A stretch of 64,000 nt of DNA from Marinobacterium zhoushanense (GCF_014641945.1 NZ_BMIJ01000002.1:402091-466090), one strand, 5' to 3'; positions 1 through 12,960 are shown, counted from the stretch's first letter. Numbers and translations are program-made. The notes: generated from the sequence alone by a model not told the origin.

Positions 1-244
1 CGGCGATCCCAACGGTCACCGAATGGATCTTGCAGCCGGCCATCAACTCCGCCTCTTCGACCGCCCGTTGAATCGAGTGCACGGTCGACTCGATATTGAC
101 TACCACCCCGCGCTTGAGTCCGCGTGACGGATGGGATCCAACACCGACAATCTCGATCGCCCCGCTGTCGGTAATCTCACCAACCAGGCACACCACCTTC
201 GATGTCCCGATATCCAGCGCGACAATCATGTTACTCTGGCCCAT
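1..244 (-). CDS. ftsA: Cell division protein FtsA, N-terminal part (cut by window edge)
   Basis: Only the first 81 or so codons are in the window; the rest lies beyond position 1. The protein starts MGQSNMIVALDIGTSKVVCL, the phosphate-1 loop of the actin/Hsp70 ATPase fold, followed by GEITDSG and a region ending in HSVTVGIAG. FtsA is the peripheral membrane actin homologue that tethers FtsZ filaments and recruits late divisome proteins. It lies 7 nt downstream of ftsQ, the usual ftsQ-ftsA order at the end of the dcw cluster; ftsZ is expected next, outside the window. Confidence 0.95.
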   Translation of the reverse strand, partial: MGQSNMIVALDIGTSKVVCLVGEITDSGAIEIVGVGSHPSRGLKRGVVVNIESTVHSIQRAVEEAELMAGCKIHSVTVGIA

Positions 245-251
245 TAGCCCT

Positions 252-1076
252 CTATCCTGCATTTTCACTCTTCTCTACGGCGCGCCAACGTACGGCGACA
301 CCATTGGGATAACGTATATCAATCTGCTCTATCTCGGCCGCACGCGACGCCAGCGTCAGCCGGTAAACCGCGAGAAAACGCTTCAGTCGCGGTATCAACT
401 GCTCCCGCCCTGCCACCACCCGAATACCGTTGTCCAGATCGATGGTCCAGGCACCGCGCGGTTCCAGTGTCAGTCCTGATAGTTTCAAACCATTGGCCGC
501 GAACATTGGGGTCAGATCATGAAACTGCTCCATGATCCTCACCGTTTCATGCGCAGGTCCGCTCAGTTTCGGCAGGCTGACGTACTCGGGCTTGAGTTCA
601 GGCCAGAAGATATCCCCCTGGTGGTTCAACAGCCCCTTATCGCCCCAGCGCGCCACCGGCACCTCCTCCACGACGTCGACCTGCAACGCGGGCGGCCACT
701 GCCGACTTATCGTGGCATCATGCACCCAGGGCTCCCGGATGATCTGGTCACGCAAGCGTTGCAGATCCAGATCCAGCAGCGTGCTATCGATGCTGGCAGC
801 CAGTCCCTGGGCAATCACCTGTTTATCCAGGTGTCGCACCGCACCGGCAATCCGGATCTCCGCTACCGGCTTATCCAGCCAGCGCCACAGATCACGGCCT
901 GCCGAAGTCACGATACCGGCGAACACCACCAGCAATGTGAGCAGCACCAGCGGGCGCCAATACCAGTCGCCATCCTGCTGGTTGGGCTCCATCGCCGCTG
1001 CCCGTGCAGCACCGCGCACCGGCTCGACTTCGGCGAGCTCGGGTGTGCGGTTTCTCCACGGCAGCGTCATCAGCAT
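252..1076 (-). CDS. ftsQ: Cell division protein FtsQ
   Basis: 274 aa bitopic inner-membrane protein that links early and late divisome proteins through FtsB/FtsL. There is a charged cytoplasmic N-terminus, one membrane segment at about residues 42-62 (LVLLTLLVVFAGIVTSAG), then a POTRA domain starting near residue 72 (AEIRIAGAVRHLDKQVIAQG) and the FtsQ beta domain. The first ATG is preceded by GGAGG 9 nt upstream, which supports this start over the second Met two codons later. The gene begins 5 nt after ddlB and ends 7 nt before ftsA, so it is cotranscribed. Confidence 0.95.
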   Translation of the reverse strand: MLMTLPWRNRTPELAEVEPVRGAARAAAMEPNQQDGDWYWRPLVLLTLLVVFAGIVTSAGRDLWRWLDKPVAEIRIAGAVRHLDKQVIAQGLAASIDSTLLDLDLQRLRDQIIREPWVHDATISRQWPPALQVDVVEEVPVARWGDKGLLNHQGDIFWPELKPEYVSLPKLSGPAHETVRIMEQFHDLTPMFAANGLKLSGLTLEPRGAWTIDLDNGIRVVAGREQLIPRLKRFLAVYRLTLASRAAEIEQIDIRYPNGVAVRWRAVEKSENAG

Positions 1077-1081
1077 TAGGT

Positions 1082-3511
<2,430 letters not shown>

Positions 3512-3515
<4 letters not shown>

Positions 3516-4591
3516 TTCATAACCTCCACACACACCCGCGCCACGCGTTCGCTGGCATCGGGTTGAGCCAGTGCACGTGCGGCCCTGGCCATAGTCAACA
3601 GTTTCTCGCGGTCGCCTAATTCCTTCAGCAGTTGCACCAGTTTGTCAGCATCCAGCTCAGACTGAGCGATACGCACCCCGGCCCCGGCTTCACTGAGGAA
3701 TCCGGCGTTAGCCGTTTGATGGTCATCGATGGCGTGGGGAAGCGGCACCAGAACCGAAGCGACCCCGGCGATGGCTAATTCGCTCACCGTCAGCGCACCT
3801 GCACGACAGATCACCAGATCCGCCCAGCCATAGGCCTCATCCATATGTTCGATAAACGGCACGAGCCGACCTTCGACGCCAAGTGCGGCGTAATCCTTGA
3901 CCACCTCATCGATATTGCGTTTCCCCGTTTGATGCCACACCTCGGGGCGCGCCGCGGCCGGCAACTTGGCGAGCGCTCTGGGCACCAGTTCGTTGATCGC
4001 TTTTGCCCCCAGGCTGCCGCCGACCACCAGCAGACGCAACGCCCCATCACGACCGGCAATACGTTGCTCGAGCGGCATCAACTGCAGAATCGGTCCACGC
4101 ACCGGATTACCGACCACCTCGCCCCTGTCCTGCCCCTGGTACGCGCGCGGAAACGCCTGCAATACACGGCTGGCGAAACGCGCCAGAATACGATTCGTCG
4201 TACCGGCCACGGCATTTTGCTCATGAATGACCAGAGGGCAGCGCAGCATCCAGGCGACCAGACCGCCGGGACCCGAGGCAAAGCCGCCCATCCCCAATAC
4301 GGCATCCGGCTTGACCCGACGCAGCACACCGAACGCCTGCCAGATTGCCAGCAGCAACCCGAACGGGGCCAGCAACTGCTTCATCAGCCCCTTGCCACGC
4401 ACCCCCCGCACATCGATGCAGTGCAGACTGATACCGGCCCTGGGCACTACATCCGCTTCGATACCGGCGGCGGTACCCAGCCACTCCACCTCGACACCTT
4501 GAGCGCGCAGCGCGTCGGCGGTCGCCAATGCCGGGAACACATGCCCCCCGGTACCGCCAGCCATGATCAGTACACGACGAGGATCAGCCAC
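3512..4591 (-). CDS. murG: Undecaprenyl-PP-MurNAc-pentapeptide GlcNAc transferase
   Basis: GT28 glycosyltransferase, membrane-associated on the cytoplasmic face, that converts lipid I to lipid II. 359 aa, the family length. The lipid/diphosphate loop [14 protein letters not shown] starts at residue 11, a second G-loop [13 protein letters not shown] is at about 190, and the donor site with [13 protein letters not shown] is near 260. The start is GTG at 4591 with GGAGG 6 nt upstream. The next ATG would fall inside the first glycine-rich loop and is unlikely. It overlaps ftsW by 8 nt and murC by 4 nt. Confidence 0.95.
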
Positions 4592-5864
4592 TCTTCACCT
4601 CCCCGTTTTGTCCCGCTTTAGAACCCTTGCGGGTAGGCTTCGCCACCGGCAGCCCCAGACGCATCCGCTTAAGTTCGTAGTCGATACGCTGCACGATCGC
4701 GATCATGCCGCAGCACACCAGTAAACTACTGCCGCCGTAACTGAGCAGCGGCAACGTCAGCCCCTTGGTCGGCAGTGCCCCCACGTTGACGCCGATATTG
4801 ATCATCGCCTGGCCGGCGATAATGAAGGCGAAGCCATAGCTGATGTAGGCCATAAAGAACTGTTTCTGCTTCTCCGCCTGCCGGCCGATCAGGAAGATCC
4901 GCGCCACCAGCAATGCATAGAGGGCACAGACGATCAACGCACCGAAGATGCCGAACTCCTCGGCCAGCACCGAATATACGAAGTCGGTATGCGCTTCAGG
5001 CAGATAAAATAGCTTCTGCACACTGTTGCCCAGCCCGGTGCCAAACCACTCGCCACGGCCAAAGGCGATCTGCGCCTGCGACAACTGGTAACCACTGCCG
5101 AACGGATCGGCCCAAGGGTCGGTGAAGCTCTTCAGACGCTCCATGCGATAAGACTGGGAGCCCGCCAATGCTCCAACCAGAGAACCCGCTACACCGACAA
5201 GGATGAAAAACTGCAGCGGCCGCATGCCGCCGAGGAAGATCATCCCCATCACTGTGCCCACCAATACCACAGTGGCACCGTAATCCGGCTCCATGATCAG
5301 CACGAACATATACAGCGCCAGCGGAAAGGCCGGCTTGATTACCCCCCACCAGCTGCTGCGCACCTCACTGAGCCGGCGTACGAGGTACCCGCCCATGAAC
5401 AGCACCATGCACACCTTGGCAATCTCGGACGCCTGCAGGTTAACCGGCCCCAAACCGATCCAGCGGCGACTGCCGTTCACCTCACGCCCGATTCCCGGAA
5501 TCAACACCAGAATCAGCAGCGCCAGGCCGATGAATAGCAGCGGCACGCTATATTTTTCCCACACATGAACCGGCACCCGTACAGCGATCAAGGCGCCAAT
5601 CAGCGCCAGCAGCATAAAACTGCCATGACGGACGATAAAGAAACCGGCCGACCCAAAATCTTTAGCCGCCACGTCCATTGAGGCGGACGTGATCATGACA
5701 AAGCCGATCAGCACTAGAGCAACCGTGGAGAGCAGAAGCCAAGGGTCGAACGGCAGGATCCCTTTGGGTACTGCCGGCACTGTCGATGCGCCGACACGAC
5801 TGATCAGCTGCTGCGGCAGGGCGGCAGTAAGTTTTACCTGAGGCAGGGATAGGTTCAGTCGCAT
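4584..5864 (-). CDS. ftsW: Lipid II polymerase / divisome SEDS protein FtsW
   Basis: SEDS-family septal peptidoglycan glycosyltransferase that works with the transpeptidase FtsI. 426 aa, polytopic, with about ten hydrophobic segments starting near residue 42 (PWLLLSTVALVLIGFVMITSAS). Family signatures are GIGREVNGSRRWI, MEPDYGATVVL, FGRGEWFGTGLGNSVQKLFYLPEAHTDF (split here only for length) and the C-terminal LPLLSYGGSSL. The basic tail (KPTRKGSK) is cytoplasmic. It overlaps murD by 10 nt and murG by 8 nt. Confidence 0.95.
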   Translation of the reverse strand: MRLNLSLPQVKLTAALPQQLISRVGASTVPAVPKGILPFDPWLLLSTVALVLIGFVMITSASMDVAAKDFGSAGFFIVRHGSFMLLALIGALIAVRVPVHVWEKYSVPLLFIGLALLILVLIPGIGREVNGSRRWIGLGPVNLQASEIAKVCMVLFMGGYLVRRLSEVRSSWWGVIKPAFPLALYMFVLIMEPDYGATVVLVGTVMGMIFLGGMRPLQFFILVGVAGSLVGALAGSQSYRMERLKSFTDPWADPFGSGYQLSQAQIAFGRGEWFGTGLGNSVQKLFYLPEAHTDFVYSVLAEEFGIFGALIVCALYALLVARIFLIGRQAEKQKQFFMAYISYGFAFIIAGQAMINIGVNVGALPTKGLTLPLLSYGGSSLLVCCGMIAIVQRIDYELKRMRLGLPVAKPTRKGSKAGQNGEVKSG

Positions 5865-7210
5865 CTCACCCCCTCCACCGCATCGACGAAGGCCTGCCCC
5901 CGTGCCGGGTAACCGGTGAACATATCGAAGCTCGCACAGGCCGGTGACAACAACACGATGTCGCCAGGCTGGCCCAGCTGCACGGCAAGCTCAACCGCCT
6001 GCACCATGTCGGCCGCAAAATGATGTTCGACGGTTTTAACCGCCTGAGCGATCTGCGGACCATCTCGGCCGATCAGAATCAGCGCGCGGCCATACTTGGC
6101 CAGTGGAGCACTCAGCTCATCGAAGCTCTGCCCCTTGCCTTCACCGCCCGCGATCAGCAGGATGCGCGCCTCGCCCTCCAGCGTCGCGCCAAGACCGTTC
6201 AACGCCGCCAGCGTGGCGCCCACGTTGGTGCCCTTGGAATCGTTGAACCAGCTCAATTCGCAACGATCGGCCACCCACTGGCAGCGATGCTCCAGACCAC
6301 CAAAGCGCTTCAGCGCCTCCAGCATAGCGGGGATCGGCAGACCGACCGCTTCGCCCAGCGCCAGCGCAGCCAGCGCATTGGCCTGATTATGACTGCCACG
6401 GATCTTCATCTCGCGCGTATCGATCAGTGGTTCCAGCCCCCGCGCCAGCCAGACTGAACCCTGATGCTCTATCAGGCCAAACTGTTTCAGATCCGGCTTA
6501 CCCAGCCCGAACTCGAGCTTTTTTACCCCTTGGGGCAGCAGCGGCCGGGTCAGCGCATCGTCACGGTTTTCCACCGCCACGGCACAGCCACGGTAGATGC
6601 GGTGCTTGGCCGCGTGGTAGCCCTGCATCGACTCATAACGATCAAGATGGTCGGGGCTGATATTGAGGACGGTCGCTGCGGCCGCGCGCAGATCGTTGGT
6701 GGTTTCCAGTTGGAAGCTTGAGAGTTCCAGTACATACAGCTCGGCTTGTTCATCGAGCAGATCCAGGACCGGTGTACCCAGGTTTCCACCCACCTGCACC
6801 CGCACACCGGCAGCCTTGGCCATCTCGCCGACCAGCGTGGTGACCGTACTCTTGGCATTGGAGCCGGTGATCGCCACGATCGGCGCCTTGGCCTCGGCGC
6901 AAAACAGATCGATATCGCCACTGAGACGCACGCCACTGGCAACCGCCTGCCGTATTGACGGATCCGACTGCGCCACGCCCGGGCTGAGGATGATCTCATT
7001 ACATCGGCTCAGCAGATCCACATCCAGCGGCCCGCAGTACAGTGGCACATCCGGGAATTCGGCACGAAACGCCTCGGCAGACGGCGGCTCCGCTCGCGTA
7101 TCGCAGACCACAAAGGGCAACCCGCGACGGGCCAGATAGCGCGCGCAAGCCTGTCCGGTCTTGCCCAGACCGATCACTACCCGGCTTTTGTCTGTCGCGA
7201 TCAAACCCAT
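5855..7210 (-). CDS. murD: UDP-N-acetylmuramoyl-L-alanine--D-glutamate ligase
   Basis: Third Mur ligase step, adding D-Glu. 451 aa. The N-terminal UDP-binding Rossmann motif VVIGLGKTGQACARYLARRG is at residues 11-30, the ATP loop AITGSNAKSTVTTLVGEMA near 115, LNISPDHLDRY near 185, WFNDSKGTNVGATLAAL near 320 and LLSPACASFDMFTGYPARG near the C-terminus. All these blocks are conserved and in the expected order. It begins 16 nt after mraY and runs into ftsW with a 10 nt overlap. Confidence 0.95.
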   Translation of the reverse strand: MGLIATDKSRVVIGLGKTGQACARYLARRGLPFVVCDTRAEPPSAEAFRAEFPDVPLYCGPLDVDLLSRCNEIILSPGVAQSDPSIRQAVASGVRLSGDIDLFCAEAKAPIVAITGSNAKSTVTTLVGEMAKAAGVRVQVGGNLGTPVLDLLDEQAELYVLELSSFQLETTNDLRAAAATVLNISPDHLDRYESMQGYHAAKHRIYRGCAVAVENRDDALTRPLLPQGVKKLEFGLGKPDLKQFGLIEHQGSVWLARGLEPLIDTREMKIRGSHNQANALAALALGEAVGLPIPAMLEALKRFGGLEHRCQWVADRCELSWFNDSKGTNVGATLAALNGLGATLEGEARILLIAGGEGKGQSFDELSAPLAKYGRALILIGRDGPQIAQAVKTVEHHFAADMVQAVELAVQLGQPGDIVLLSPACASFDMFTGYPARGQAFVDAVEGVRCD

Positions 7211-7226
7211 CTCGATACTGCCTCTA

Positions 7227-8309
7227 TTAACGAATCTTCAATGTCGCCAGGCCGATCAACACCAGCACCACGGTGATGATCCAGAAGCGCACGATGACAC
7301 GTGGCTCCGGCCAGCCCTTCAGTTCAAAATGGTGGTGAATCGGCGCCATACGGAAGATACGGCGCCCGGTCAGCTTGAACGACGCCACCTGCAGGATGAC
7401 CGACACCGTTTCCATGACGAAAACGCCGCCCATGATCACCAACACCAGCTCCTGACGCACGATCACCGCAACCACACCCAATGCTGCTCCCAGCGCCAGT
7501 GCACCGACATCACCCATGAACACCTGTGCTGGATAGGTGTTGAACCAGAGGAACCCCAGCCCGGCACCGACGATAGCGCCGCAGAAGATGATCAACTCAC
7601 CGGCACCGGCCACATAGGGTATATTCAGGTAGTTGGCGAACTGCACGTGACCGCTCAGATAGGCGAATACCGCCAGCGCGCCACCAACCATCACCGTGGG
7701 CATGATCGCCAGACCATCCAGACCATCGGTCAGGTTTACCGCGTTCGAGCTGCCGACGATGACGAAATAGGTAAAGACGATGAAGCCCACCCCCAGTTGC
7801 AGCGAGAAATCCTTGACGAACGGCAGGATCAGTTCGGTTTCCACCGGGCTCTGAGCGGTAAAATAGAGTAGCGCCGCGGCACCGAAGCCGCCGATCGACT
7901 GCCAGAAATATTTCCAGCGCGCCGGCAGCCCACGGGGGTTCTTTTCCACCACCTTACGCCAATCGTCCACCCAGCCCACGGCACCGAAGATCAGCAGAAC
8001 AGTGAGCGTGATCCAGACATAGCGGTTGCTCAGATCGCTCCAAAGCAGCGTACTGATGGCGATCGACAGGATAATCAACGCCCCGCCCATGGTCGGTGTG
8101 CCGGCCTTGCTCAGGTGGCTCTGCGGTCCGTCATCGCGTACCGCCTGGCCGATCTGCTTCGCCTTGAGCTGCGCGATCAGGCGCGGGCCAATAAACAGCG
8201 ACAGGCCGAGCGCCGTCAATACACCCAAAATGCCGCGCAGTGTGATATAGCCGAACACGGCAAACCCACTGTAGAACTGCGACAGGAGCTCGGTCAGTAA
8301 AAGCAGCAT
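7227..8309 (-). CDS. mraY: Phospho-MurNAc-pentapeptide translocase
   Basis: Polytopic inner-membrane enzyme that transfers phospho-MurNAc-pentapeptide to undecaprenyl phosphate to form lipid I. 360 aa, exactly the family size. Characteristic blocks are [12 protein letters not shown] (substrate loop, about residue 70), [20 protein letters not shown] (near 190, acidic catalytic residues), [15 protein letters not shown] (near 265) and the cytoplasmic histidine loop [13 protein letters not shown] (near 325). It starts 3 nt after the murF stop. GAGG lies 10 nt upstream of the ATG. Confidence 0.96.
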   Translation of the reverse strand: MLLLLTELLSQFYSGFAVFGYITLRGILGVLTALGLSLFIGPRLIAQLKAKQIGQAVRDDGPQSHLSKAGTPTMGGALIILSIAISTLLWSDLSNRYVWITLTVLLIFGAVGWVDDWRKVVEKNPRGLPARWKYFWQSIGGFGAAALLYFTAQSPVETELILPFVKDFSLQLGVGFIVFTYFVIVGSSNAVNLTDGLDGLAIMPTVMVGGALAVFAYLSGHVQFANYLNIPYVAGAGELIIFCGAIVGAGLGFLWFNTYPAQVFMGDVGALALGAALGVVAVIVRQELVLVIMGGVFVMETVSVILQVASFKLTGRRIFRMAPIHHHFELKGWPEPRVIVRFWIITVVLVLIGLATLKIR

Positions 8310-8312
8310 GTG

Positions 8313-9710
8313 TCAGTGTTCCTCATTCTGCGGGGGCTGCCCGCTCTTCAGGGCGTTCACCGCCCTCTCCATACCTGCGCTGCGCGACCCCTTGGCAAGC
8401 AGGGTGCCGGCGCACAGATCCAGTTGCTTCAACGCGTCCATAAAGTCGGCAAAATCGACAAAGTGCCGGGCCATGCAGCCGCCATTGGCAGCGGCCAACG
8501 CTGTATGTCGCGACAGCGTACCCACAGTCATCAGCTGTTCCACGCCCCGTTCCGCGGCGTAGCGTCCGACCTCGGCATGCAGCTCAGACGCCTCATCCCC
8601 CAGCTCAGCCATATCGCCGAGCAGCAGCGTGTGCGGCCCGGGCTGCGAAACCAGTACATCGATGGCGGCCTTCACCGATCCCGGGTTGGCGTTATAGCTG
8701 TCGTCGATCAACAGCGCACCTTGTCCCAGCCTGTATGGATTAAGCCGGCCCGACACCGCCTGAAACCGCTCCAAGCCTTCGACCGCCTCGTCAAGGGCAA
8801 ACCCCGCCGAGACCCAGGCGGCCGCAGCCGCGGCCGCATTGGCAATATTGTGTCGTCCCATGACACCGAGCTGCACCAGGGCTCGCTCTTTCCCATACAC
8901 CAGTTCACAGCTCCAGGTGCCGGCGCCGGTCAAGGTCAGATTGGTGGCCTGAAGTTCAGCATCTCGCCCCTCGATAGAGAAGCGGCACACATTGCGGCCC
9001 AACTCATTCAGTTTTGCGATCCAGCGCTGTACATGTGGATCATCGGCGTTCACCACCCCGACGCCACCCTCGGCCAACCCCTCGAAAATTTCACCCTTCG
9101 CGGAAACGATATTTTCCAGGCTGCCGAACCCCTCCAGGTGAGCCCCCAGCGCATTGGTCAGCACCGCCACCTGCGGCATCGCCATTCTCGTGGTCCGCGC
9201 GATCTCGCCTACTGCACTCGCGCCCAGCTCTATGACCGCATACTGATGCTCGGGCGCCAGCTCGAGCAACGTCAGCGGCACGCCGATCTCGTTATTGAGA
9301 TTGCCCCGCGTGGCCAGGGTCGCCCCCCTGGTTGCCAGCATCGAGGCCAGCATCTCTTTTACACTGGTCTTGCCGCTACTGCCGGTAACGGCAAACAACG
9401 GCCCGCTGAACCCGCGCCGGTTATGGCAACCCAGCGCGCCCAGTGCCTGTAAGGTGTCGGCGACAACCAACTGCGGCATCGCGTTATCGATCTCGTGATC
9501 GACCACAGCAGCCACAGCCCCCTTCCCAATGGCGTCGCCGACATAATCGTGGGCATCGAAACGTACTCCTCGCAGAGCCACGAATAGATCGCCCTTAGTC
9601 ACATTTCGGGTATCGGTACAGACGCGAACACAGTGCGCGGCTTCATCCAGCGCAATCGCTCGTGCATCCAGCAGGCCGGCCAGCCGCTTCAGGTTGAAGT
9701 CAGCAATCAT
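8313..9710 (-). CDS. murF: UDP-MurNAc-tripeptide--D-alanyl-D-alanine ligase
   Basis: Last cytoplasmic Mur ligase; adds the D-Ala-D-Ala dipeptide made by DdlB. 465 aa. The N-terminal domain carries CTDTRNVTKGDLFVALRG, the ATP loop is VTGSSGKTSVKEMLASML at about residue 110, then LTNALGAHLEGFGS (near 185) and DDSYNANPGSVKAAIDVL (near 325). The ATG forms an ATGA overlap with the murE stop and has GGAG 7 nt upstream, so start and translational coupling are clear. Confidence 0.95.
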   Translation of the reverse strand: MIADFNLKRLAGLLDARAIALDEAAHCVRVCTDTRNVTKGDLFVALRGVRFDAHDYVGDAIGKGAVAAVVDHEIDNAMPQLVVADTLQALGALGCHNRRGFSGPLFAVTGSSGKTSVKEMLASMLATRGATLATRGNLNNEIGVPLTLLELAPEHQYAVIELGASAVGEIARTTRMAMPQVAVLTNALGAHLEGFGSLENIVSAKGEIFEGLAEGGVGVVNADDPHVQRWIAKLNELGRNVCRFSIEGRDAELQATNLTLTGAGTWSCELVYGKERALVQLGVMGRHNIANAAAAAAAWVSAGFALDEAVEGLERFQAVSGRLNPYRLGQGALLIDDSYNANPGSVKAAIDVLVSQPGPHTLLLGDMAELGDEASELHAEVGRYAAERGVEQLMTVGTLSRHTALAAANGGCMARHFVDFADFMDALKQLDLCAGTLLAKGSRSAGMERAVNALKSGQPPQNEEH

Positions 9711-11218
9711 CCACCCGCTCCTTCACCCGAGGCGCGTACGGAGAGCGCACTGCGGACATGCTCCTGATCACTGAACGCCGAGCGCACACCGTTTACCTCT
9801 TGATAGGTTTCATGCCCTTTACCGGCTACGAGCACCATATCGCCTGGAGCGGCGTGCGCGACCGCAAACGCAATAGCCTGCGCCCGGTCCGGTTCGACAT
9901 GAACCGCCCGCCCCTGTGGAATACCCTGCTGGATCATCTGAATAATGCTGTGTGGATTTTCGGAGCGCGGATTATCGCTGGTCAGCACGATTTCGTCAGC
10001 ACCTGCTGCAGCAATTTGTCCCATAACCGCACGTTTGGCGTTATCCCGATCGCCGCCACAACCGAATACCGCCCATAAACGGCTACTGCCCTCCATGTGC
10101 GCCCGCGTCGCCTGAAGCGCCTTATCCAAAGCATCCGGGGTATGGGCGTAATCGACGATAACGGTTGGCATACCCGGAGCGCTCAGACGCTCCATCCGCC
10201 CGCACACCGGTTCCAGCTGCGCCAGCGCCGAGGCAATATTGCTCAACTCAAAGCCCAAGCCACCGAGTAGGGCCGCCACCAACAGCAGATTGGAAACATT
10301 GAACTCCCCCAGCAGAGGGGCGGTTACCAGCACCTCACCCCAGGGGGTATGCAACTCGAACATCAAGCCCTGCGCTCGCAGCGTCAGGTGCTCGACATAC
10401 ACCTGTACGCCGCTGTCGTGCAGCGAGAACCCGATACGCTCACCGCCCGCCGGACAGGGCTGGGCAAGCAGCACACGCCCCTCGGCATCGTCCGCGTTGA
10501 GAACCTGCAGCGGCGCGCCATAGTCGGTGAATAATCGCGCCTTGGCCTTGGCGTATGCCGCCATATCGCCATGGTAATCGAGATGATCGTGGGTAAGATT
10601 GGTGTAAGCCGCAGCGTCGAACTGCACACCGGCCACTCGCCCCTGATCCAACGCGTGACTGGACACCTCCATCACCACCGCCTGCGCCCCTTCGGCTCGC
10701 AGGCGCGCCAACTCAGCCTGCAGGCTGATCGGATCAGGCGTGGTATGCGTGGCCTCGCGCAAAAGCCCGGGAAAACCGTTACCCACGGTGCCGATCAAAG
10801 CAGCGCGCAGACCGCAGCTGTTAAGCGCCTGAGCCAGATAGTGCGCGCATGAGGTCTTGCCATTGGTGCCGGTAATCCCAATCACTCTCATCTCGCGACT
10901 TGGCTCGCCATAAAAGCGGCTTGCAGCATAACCTAACTGGGCATCAAGACCGGCGACCCGCAGTACGGGGATCGAAAACTGCTGTACCGCCTCCTCAGCC
11001 AATTCATGCTCGTCCACCACAGCGGCTACAGCACCCTGCAGTGCGGCCTGGCCGATATAATCCGCACCGCGATGCTGTACCCCCGAGCGCGCGAAGAACA
11101 GATCGCCCGCCTGCACTTTGCGGCTATCGATACAGAGTCCAGAAACGCGCAGAGCCGCAAGACGTTGCGGCACCTGGGGCAGAAGTTGACTGAGCTGCAT
11201 TCCCGTGGCGGTCGTCAT
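9707..11218 (-). CDS. murE: UDP-MurNAc-L-Ala-D-Glu--meso-diaminopimelate ligase
   Basis: Mur ligase adding the third residue of the stem peptide. 503 aa. It has DSRKVQAGDLFFARSG in the N-terminal domain, the ATP loop GITGTNGKTSCAHYLAQAL near residue 115, and VVDYAHTPDALDKAL near 350. The LTSDNPRSENP block near 415 contains the DNPR motif that selects meso-diaminopimelate rather than lysine, consistent with Gram-negative peptidoglycan. It overlaps ftsI and murF by 4 nt each. Confidence 0.95.
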   Translation of the reverse strand: MTTATGMQLSQLLPQVPQRLAALRVSGLCIDSRKVQAGDLFFARSGVQHRGADYIGQAALQGAVAAVVDEHELAEEAVQQFSIPVLRVAGLDAQLGYAASRFYGEPSREMRVIGITGTNGKTSCAHYLAQALNSCGLRAALIGTVGNGFPGLLREATHTTPDPISLQAELARLRAEGAQAVVMEVSSHALDQGRVAGVQFDAAAYTNLTHDHLDYHGDMAAYAKAKARLFTDYGAPLQVLNADDAEGRVLLAQPCPAGGERIGFSLHDSGVQVYVEHLTLRAQGLMFELHTPWGEVLVTAPLLGEFNVSNLLLVAALLGGLGFELSNIASALAQLEPVCGRMERLSAPGMPTVIVDYAHTPDALDKALQATRAHMEGSSRLWAVFGCGGDRDNAKRAVMGQIAAAGADEIVLTSDNPRSENPHSIIQMIQQGIPQGRAVHVEPDRAQAIAFAVAHAAPGDMVLVAGKGHETYQEVNGVRSAFSDQEHVRSALSVRASGEGAGG

Positions 11219-12960
11219 TTCATCACCACCTGTTGTTTATCAGATCCTGGCCAACTATCCGGCGGCACATTCAGCAGACGCAGAGCGTCCGCCGCCACCC
11301 GCGAAAACACTGGGGCGGCAACCTCACCGCCGTAATACTCCTGCCCCTTAGGGTTGTCGACCATCACCGCGATAACGATCCGGGGGTGAGAGGCAGGCGC
11401 AATCCCGGCAAAAACCGAGGTATAGCGATCCGATGCATAACCACCGCCGCTGGCCTTATGCGCAGTACCGGTCTTTCCCGCAACCCGGTAACCGGTAACC
11501 GCGGCCTGACGCCCCGTCCCTTTGGGTGTAATAACCGTTTCCATCATCGCCAACACTTGATTTGCCACCTGTTCCGGCATCACCCGCTTGGTTTCCGGCT
11601 TCTGGTCGCTGCCCACGCGAAGCAGAGAGATCGGCCGCTGCACGCCACCGGAGGCCAACGGCAGGTAAGAATGAGCCAGTTGCAAGGGGGTTACCGATAG
11701 ACCATAACCGTAGGAGAGGGTCGCCCGCTCGACCGTTTGACGCTCGCTCAGGAAAGGCAGGGTGCCACTGCGCTCACCCGGAAAGCCGGTACCACTGACT
11801 TCACCCAAACCGATATTGTGCATCAGGTTGCGTATCGCATCCGGCGCCATATCCAGCGCCAGCCGTGTCACACCGACGTTACTGGACTTGGTGATGATGC
11901 CGGTCAGATCGAGCACGCCATAATTACGGTGATCGCGAATCGTCGCGTTGCGTACACGAATATACCCTGGGGAGGTATCCAGCTCGGTTTCCGGTGTATA
12001 GCGTCCGGTCATCAGTGCGGTCGCCACCGTCAACGGCTTCATCGTTGATCCGGGCTCGAAGATATCGGTCATAGCGCGGTTGCGTAGCGCCGAGGTGAGC
12101 AGGTTGCTGCGATCATTGGGGTTATACGAGGGCTGATTAACCATCGCCAGCACTTCACCGGTGCGCACGTCGAGCACCACCACCGACCCGGAATCCGCTT
12201 GATGGGTATTCACCGCATCCTTGAGCTCCCGGTAGGCCAGATACTGCAGCCGCAGATCGATGCTCAGCGCCAAGTCCTGACCGGGTTCGGCCGGCGCCAG
12301 CGAACGGATGTGCTTGATAGTGCGACCGGTTCTGTCCTTCATCACCAGTTTGCGACCCGGCTCGCCACGCAGCCCTTCGTTAAATGCCAGCTCAAGCCCC
12401 TCCTGCCCCTCGCCGTCAACGCTGGTGAAACCCACCAGATGTGTCGTCACCTCGGCTGCGGGGTAGTAGCGCTTGTACTCCTGATCCACATGGATGCCAC
12501 TGATATCGAGCGCCGCTACACTTTCGGCGAGCTCGGGTGTTACCTGACGTTTCAAGTAAAGAAAGCGACGATCGCGGTCAGCATTCAGCTCACGCAGCAG
12601 ATCCTCGCGCGACATATCGATCAACTGCGCCAACTGACGCATGCGCGGATTTTGCAGATCGACCAATTTCGGGTCGGCCCAGATCGTTGCAACCGGAGCA
12701 CTGACCGCCAACGGCTCGCCATTGCGATCGGTGATCAGGCCTCGGTGGGCAGGCAACAGCATAGTGCGCAGTGTTCGGGCATCGCCCTGGCTACGCAGGA
12801 ACGCCTGATCCTCGGTCGAGAGCGACAGCATCTTGGTTAGAATACCGCCGGCGATCAGCACCAACAGAGCGAACACCAGCCACAGCCGCCAACTGCGTGC
12901 TGCCATAGCCTGGACGCTCTGCTCGTCTTTGCTCTTCACTGTTGGGTTATCGCGACTCAT
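11215..12960 (-). CDS. ftsI: Septal peptidoglycan transpeptidase FtsI (PBP3)
   Basis: Class B penicillin-binding protein that crosslinks septal peptidoglycan with FtsW. 581 aa. There is a short cytoplasmic tail, a single membrane anchor at about residues 27-47 (LWLVFALLVLIAGGILTKM) and a pedestal domain. The transpeptidase domain has the catalytic STMK tetrad (in EPGSTMKPL, about 305), SSN (KSSNVG, about 358) and KTG (VAGKTGTAHK, about 495). It overlaps the 3' end of ftsL by 14 nt and murE by 4 nt. No truncation is seen. Confidence 0.95.
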   Translation of the reverse strand: MSRDNPTVKSKDEQSVQAMAARSWRLWLVFALLVLIAGGILTKMLSLSTEDQAFLRSQGDARTLRTMLLPAHRGLITDRNGEPLAVSAPVATIWADPKLVDLQNPRMRQLAQLIDMSREDLLRELNADRDRRFLYLKRQVTPELAESVAALDISGIHVDQEYKRYYPAAEVTTHLVGFTSVDGEGQEGLELAFNEGLRGEPGRKLVMKDRTGRTIKHIRSLAPAEPGQDLALSIDLRLQYLAYRELKDAVNTHQADSGSVVVLDVRTGEVLAMVNQPSYNPNDRSNLLTSALRNRAMTDIFEPGSTMKPLTVATALMTGRYTPETELDTSPGYIRVRNATIRDHRNYGVLDLTGIITKSSNVGVTRLALDMAPDAIRNLMHNIGLGEVSGTGFPGERSGTLPFLSERQTVERATLSYGYGLSVTPLQLAHSYLPLASGGVQRPISLLRVGSDQKPETKRVMPEQVANQVLAMMETVITPKGTGRQAAVTGYRVAGKTGTAHKASGGGYASDRYTSVFAGIAPASHPRIVIAVMVDNPKGQEYYGGEVAAPVFSRVAADALRLLNVPPDSWPGSDKQQVVMK